Source of the DNA: CAZYWA01 sp964650975 [NCBI: uncultured bacterium]
GTDB taxonomy: Bacteria; JADJOY01
Length of the DNA stretch: 8,683 bases
Reading direction: 5' to 3'
Assembly (NCBI GenBank): GCA_964650975.1
Contig: CAZYWA010000342.1
Location: 1 to 8,683, forward strand
Shown: positions 7,563 to 8,683 of the stretch, in pieces
Layout: each line of letters opens with the position of its first letter
How positions within the stretch are numbered: the stretch's first letter is position 1
Made by a program: the position numbers and the translations under genes
Notes under the pieces: model-generated
Database searches by the model: none
The model's input: the letters and a program-made list of their open reading frames with translations, nothing else
Told to the model about the DNA's origin: nothing

Positions 7563-8254
7563 GAGGCCCGGCTCCGCGCGCGCAGCGCGAGCCGCGTGGA
7601 GGGCGGCACCTCGGCGGGCAGCACCGGATCGAGCAGCACCGCGTGCATGGAGTCGACGATCCGCGCCGGCTCGATGCGCCCCTCGGAGGCGAGCGCCGCC
7701 ACCAGGTAGCTGGTCGACAGGGTCTGGAACGCGAGCGCCAGGTCGGCGGGATCCGCGGCTACGGCGAGCCCGCCCCGCTCGCCTGCCTCCCGGAAGCACT
7801 GCGCCAGGAGCGTCAGCGTCTCCTGACGCAGCTTCAGCACCGCGGGCGGCGCGGCCCATCCGGCGTTCACCACCATCGACGTGGTCGCGTAAATCCTGAG
7901 GAAGCTCTGGTGGCGCTCGAAGAACGCGATCTTGGCGGCGAGCGCGCGGTCGAGCCGCTCCCGCTCGGTTCCGCCGCCGGCGAGCGCCGCCGCGCAACCG
8001 CCCGCCAGCTCCTCGGCCCGGCTCACCACCAGCTGCTGGTAGAGCGCGTCCTTGCTGGGAAAGGCGACGTAGAGGGTGCCGATCGCCACCTCGGCGACCC
8101 TGGCGATCTCGACCATCCCGGCCTCGTGGAATCCCTGACCGCCGATCACCTGCTCGGCCGCCGCCAGCACGGTCTCGCAGCGCGCGGCTCGCTCCCGCGC
8201 CCTGCGGCGAGCTCCGAACCCGGATCTCGTCTTTTGAACTGACCCTCGTTTCAT
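7559..8254 (-). CDS. TetR/AcrR-family transcriptional regulator of the efflux operon
   Basis: A 231-residue TetR-type repressor, predicted cytoplasmic. After a very basic N-terminal tail (about 1-25), residues 27-75 form the helix-turn-helix DNA-binding domain. The recognition region reads IARVAEVAIGTLYVAFPSKDAL, which I split as IARVAEVAIGT (50-60) and LYVAFPSKDAL (61-71); the GTLYxxFPSKxxL pattern is diagnostic of the family. Residues about 80-210 are an all-helical ligand-binding and dimerisation domain too divergent to name a ligand. An in-frame TAG three codons upstream makes the ATG at 8254 the first possible start. The 3' end overlaps the channel gene by four bases, so the regulator is the first gene of the operon it most likely represses, giving negative autoregulation (inference). 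No good Shine-Dalgarno sequence precedes it. Confidence 0.93.
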   Translation of the reverse strand: MKRGSVQKTRSGFGARRRARERAARCETVLAAAEQVIGGQGFHEAGMVEIARVAEVAIGTLYVAFPSKDALYQQLVVSRAEELAGGCAAALAGGGTERERLDRALAAKIAFFERHQSFLRIYATTSMVVNAGWAAPPAVLKLRQETLTLLAQCFREAGERGGLAVAADPADLALAFQTLSTSYLVAALASEGRIEPARIVDSMHAVLLDPVLPAEVPPSTRLALRARSRAS

Positions 8255-8262
8255 GAATGGCT

Positions 8263-8292
8263 ATTCTAACGAAGCCCGCGGGCCCGATCCAA
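8263..8292 (-). promoter_or_regulatory. Candidate promoter of the efflux operon, with a palindrome in its spacer
   Basis: On the minus strand, TTGGAT (8292-8287) and TAGAAT (8268-8263) are separated by 18 bases and resemble sigma-70 -35 and -10 boxes (TAGAAT matches five of six). The spacer contains the perfect palindrome GCCCGCGGGC (8274-8283), a suitable place for a repressor to bind. A start about seven bases after the -10 would fall at the first or second base before the regulator's ATG, giving a nearly leaderless mRNA, which fits the missing Shine-Dalgarno sequence. In GC-rich DNA such matches also arise by chance. Confidence 0.35.
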
Positions 8293-8354
8293 GCACGCGC
8301 TTCAAGCCGCTGGGTTGAAAACCTTGCAAAATCGCCGGGGCAGGCTCGGTGGGT

Positions 8355-8381
8355 CGGTTTTCGCGCCGGACCGGAAAATCG
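8355..8381. promoter_or_regulatory. Imperfect dyad, possible operator
   Basis: CGGTTTTC (8355-8362) and GAAAATCG (8374-8381) are inverted copies with one mismatch, 11 bases apart. They lie about 100 bp upstream of the regulator. The spacing and the AT-rich arms within GC-rich DNA would suit a dimeric regulator, but there is no direct evidence of binding. Confidence 0.25.
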
Positions 8382-8391
8382 TAGGCGGGTT

Positions 8392-8416
8392 TTGACACCG
8401 CCCCCTGACAATTGTC
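8392..8416. promoter_or_regulatory. TTGACA box and perfect GACAATTGTC palindrome, possible operator/promoter
   Basis: A consensus -35 hexamer TTGACA (plus strand, 8392-8397) is followed by the 10-bp perfect palindrome GACAATTGTC (8407-8416). TGACA occurs twice in the same orientation (8393-8397, 8406-8410), and its near-mirror TTGTC completes the palindrome. No convincing -10 box lies 16-18 bases downstream on the plus strand, so promoter activity is doubtful; an operator half-site array is the more likely reading. Confidence 0.3.
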
Positions 8417-8518
8417 GGTCGCGGGCGAGCGCCAACCCAGTTTCTCGTTGGGCCAGCCCGTCTCCGAAACTTGCGCTGGGCGCGCGCTGGCTTCGAGGCT
8501 CCCGCCTAGAGTTCTGAA

Positions 8519-8575
8519 ATCACGGGGCTTTCCGCGAACCACCGCCGGCAATGGGGAGTTCTACAAAGCCGTGAT
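8519..8575. repeat. Spaced inverted repeat ATCACGG(GG)CTTT / AAAGCCGTGAT
   Basis: The left arm at 8519-8531 and right arm at 8565-8575 are complementary over 11 bases, with a two-base bulge in the left arm and about 33 bases between them. It lies in the non-coding region far upstream of the operon. It could be the stem of a transcript end or leader from outside the window; no T run marks it as a terminator. Confidence 0.3.
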
Positions 8576-8683
8576 CGGGGTACGGCGCGGATCTTGCTCT
8601 GCGGGTGCACGCAAACAACCAGACGACCGGGCGTCGGGTTGCGTCCGGTGCCGCCTCGCAGAAGGGCGGACGACCGTCGTCTT

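Larger units (their letters stand above)
8255..8683. other. Non-coding upstream region of the efflux operon with several dyad symmetries
   Basis: About 430 bp in which I recognise no protein family, tRNA or rRNA on either strand. Open frames here have no recognisable motif and conflict in composition with the neighbouring genes. The region holds a candidate promoter next to the regulator, an imperfect dyad at 8355-8381, a perfect 10-bp AT-centred palindrome at 8407-8416, a spaced inverted repeat at 8519-8575, and GACGACCG repeated at 8622-8629 and 8669-8676. It probably contains the control region of the operon, and possibly the promoter of a divergent gene beyond the window. Confidence 0.5.

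Noticed and set aside
6042-7709. Plus-strand open frame of 555 codons opposite the channel gene
   Set aside because: It is antisense to the TolC-like gene and crosses the palindromic element; no domain is recognisable.
8261-8551. Small minus-strand gene of 96 codons upstream of the regulator
   Set aside because: There is no recognisable motif, it overlaps the candidate promoter and dyads, and such frames are common in GC-rich DNA.
1-8683. CRISPR array, tRNA/rRNA, transposase, toxin-antitoxin or defence system
   Set aside because: No spaced direct repeats, tRNA cloverleaf, rRNA sequence or proteins of these classes were seen; the five genes account for the coding content.

Overview
The window (high GC, I estimate two thirds or more) reads as chromosomal DNA from a Gram-negative bacterium with an outer membrane: it encodes a complete tripartite efflux pump with an outer-membrane channel. 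The taxon cannot be fixed from sequence alone. The codon usage, the TatD–radical SAM fusion and the palindrome-rich element inside a gene would suit a soil or subsurface lineage such as a deltaproteobacterial-type or Rokubacteria/Binatota-like organism, but that is a weak inference.

All five supported genes lie on the minus strand, so transcription runs from high to low coordinates. From 8683 down to 8255 there is about 430 bp of apparently non-coding DNA with several dyad symmetries and a candidate promoter. Four genes follow, joined by 4-base stop/start overlaps: a TetR-type regulator (8254-7559), a TolC-like outer-membrane factor (7562-6204), an AcrA/MdtA-like lipoprotein adaptor (6207-4885) and an MdtB/MdtC-type RND permease (4888-1748). 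After a 215-bp gap comes a fused TatD-family hydrolase/radical SAM protein (1532-84), then 83 bp to the window edge.

The four overlapping genes look like one self-contained, probably autoregulated efflux operon. The permease uses the proton gradient to pump drugs or other amphiphiles, the adaptor bridges the periplasm, the channel opens to the outside, and TetR senses a ligand to relieve repression. The TatD–radical SAM gene is a separate housekeeping-type function with no evident link to the pump.

The most unusual feature is a roughly 145-150 bp palindrome-rich block (about 6037-6187) lying in frame within the first codons of the adaptor gene, between its start codon and its signal-peptide core. 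Removing 48 codons would restore a normal lipoprotein signal peptide. The block carries two perfect 10-bp stems with 3-nt loops and four alternating copies of CCCCGA/TCGGGG that can pair in mutually exclusive ways. I saw no CRISPR array, RNA gene, transposase, or defence or biosynthetic system; the rest of the window is recognisable in type.
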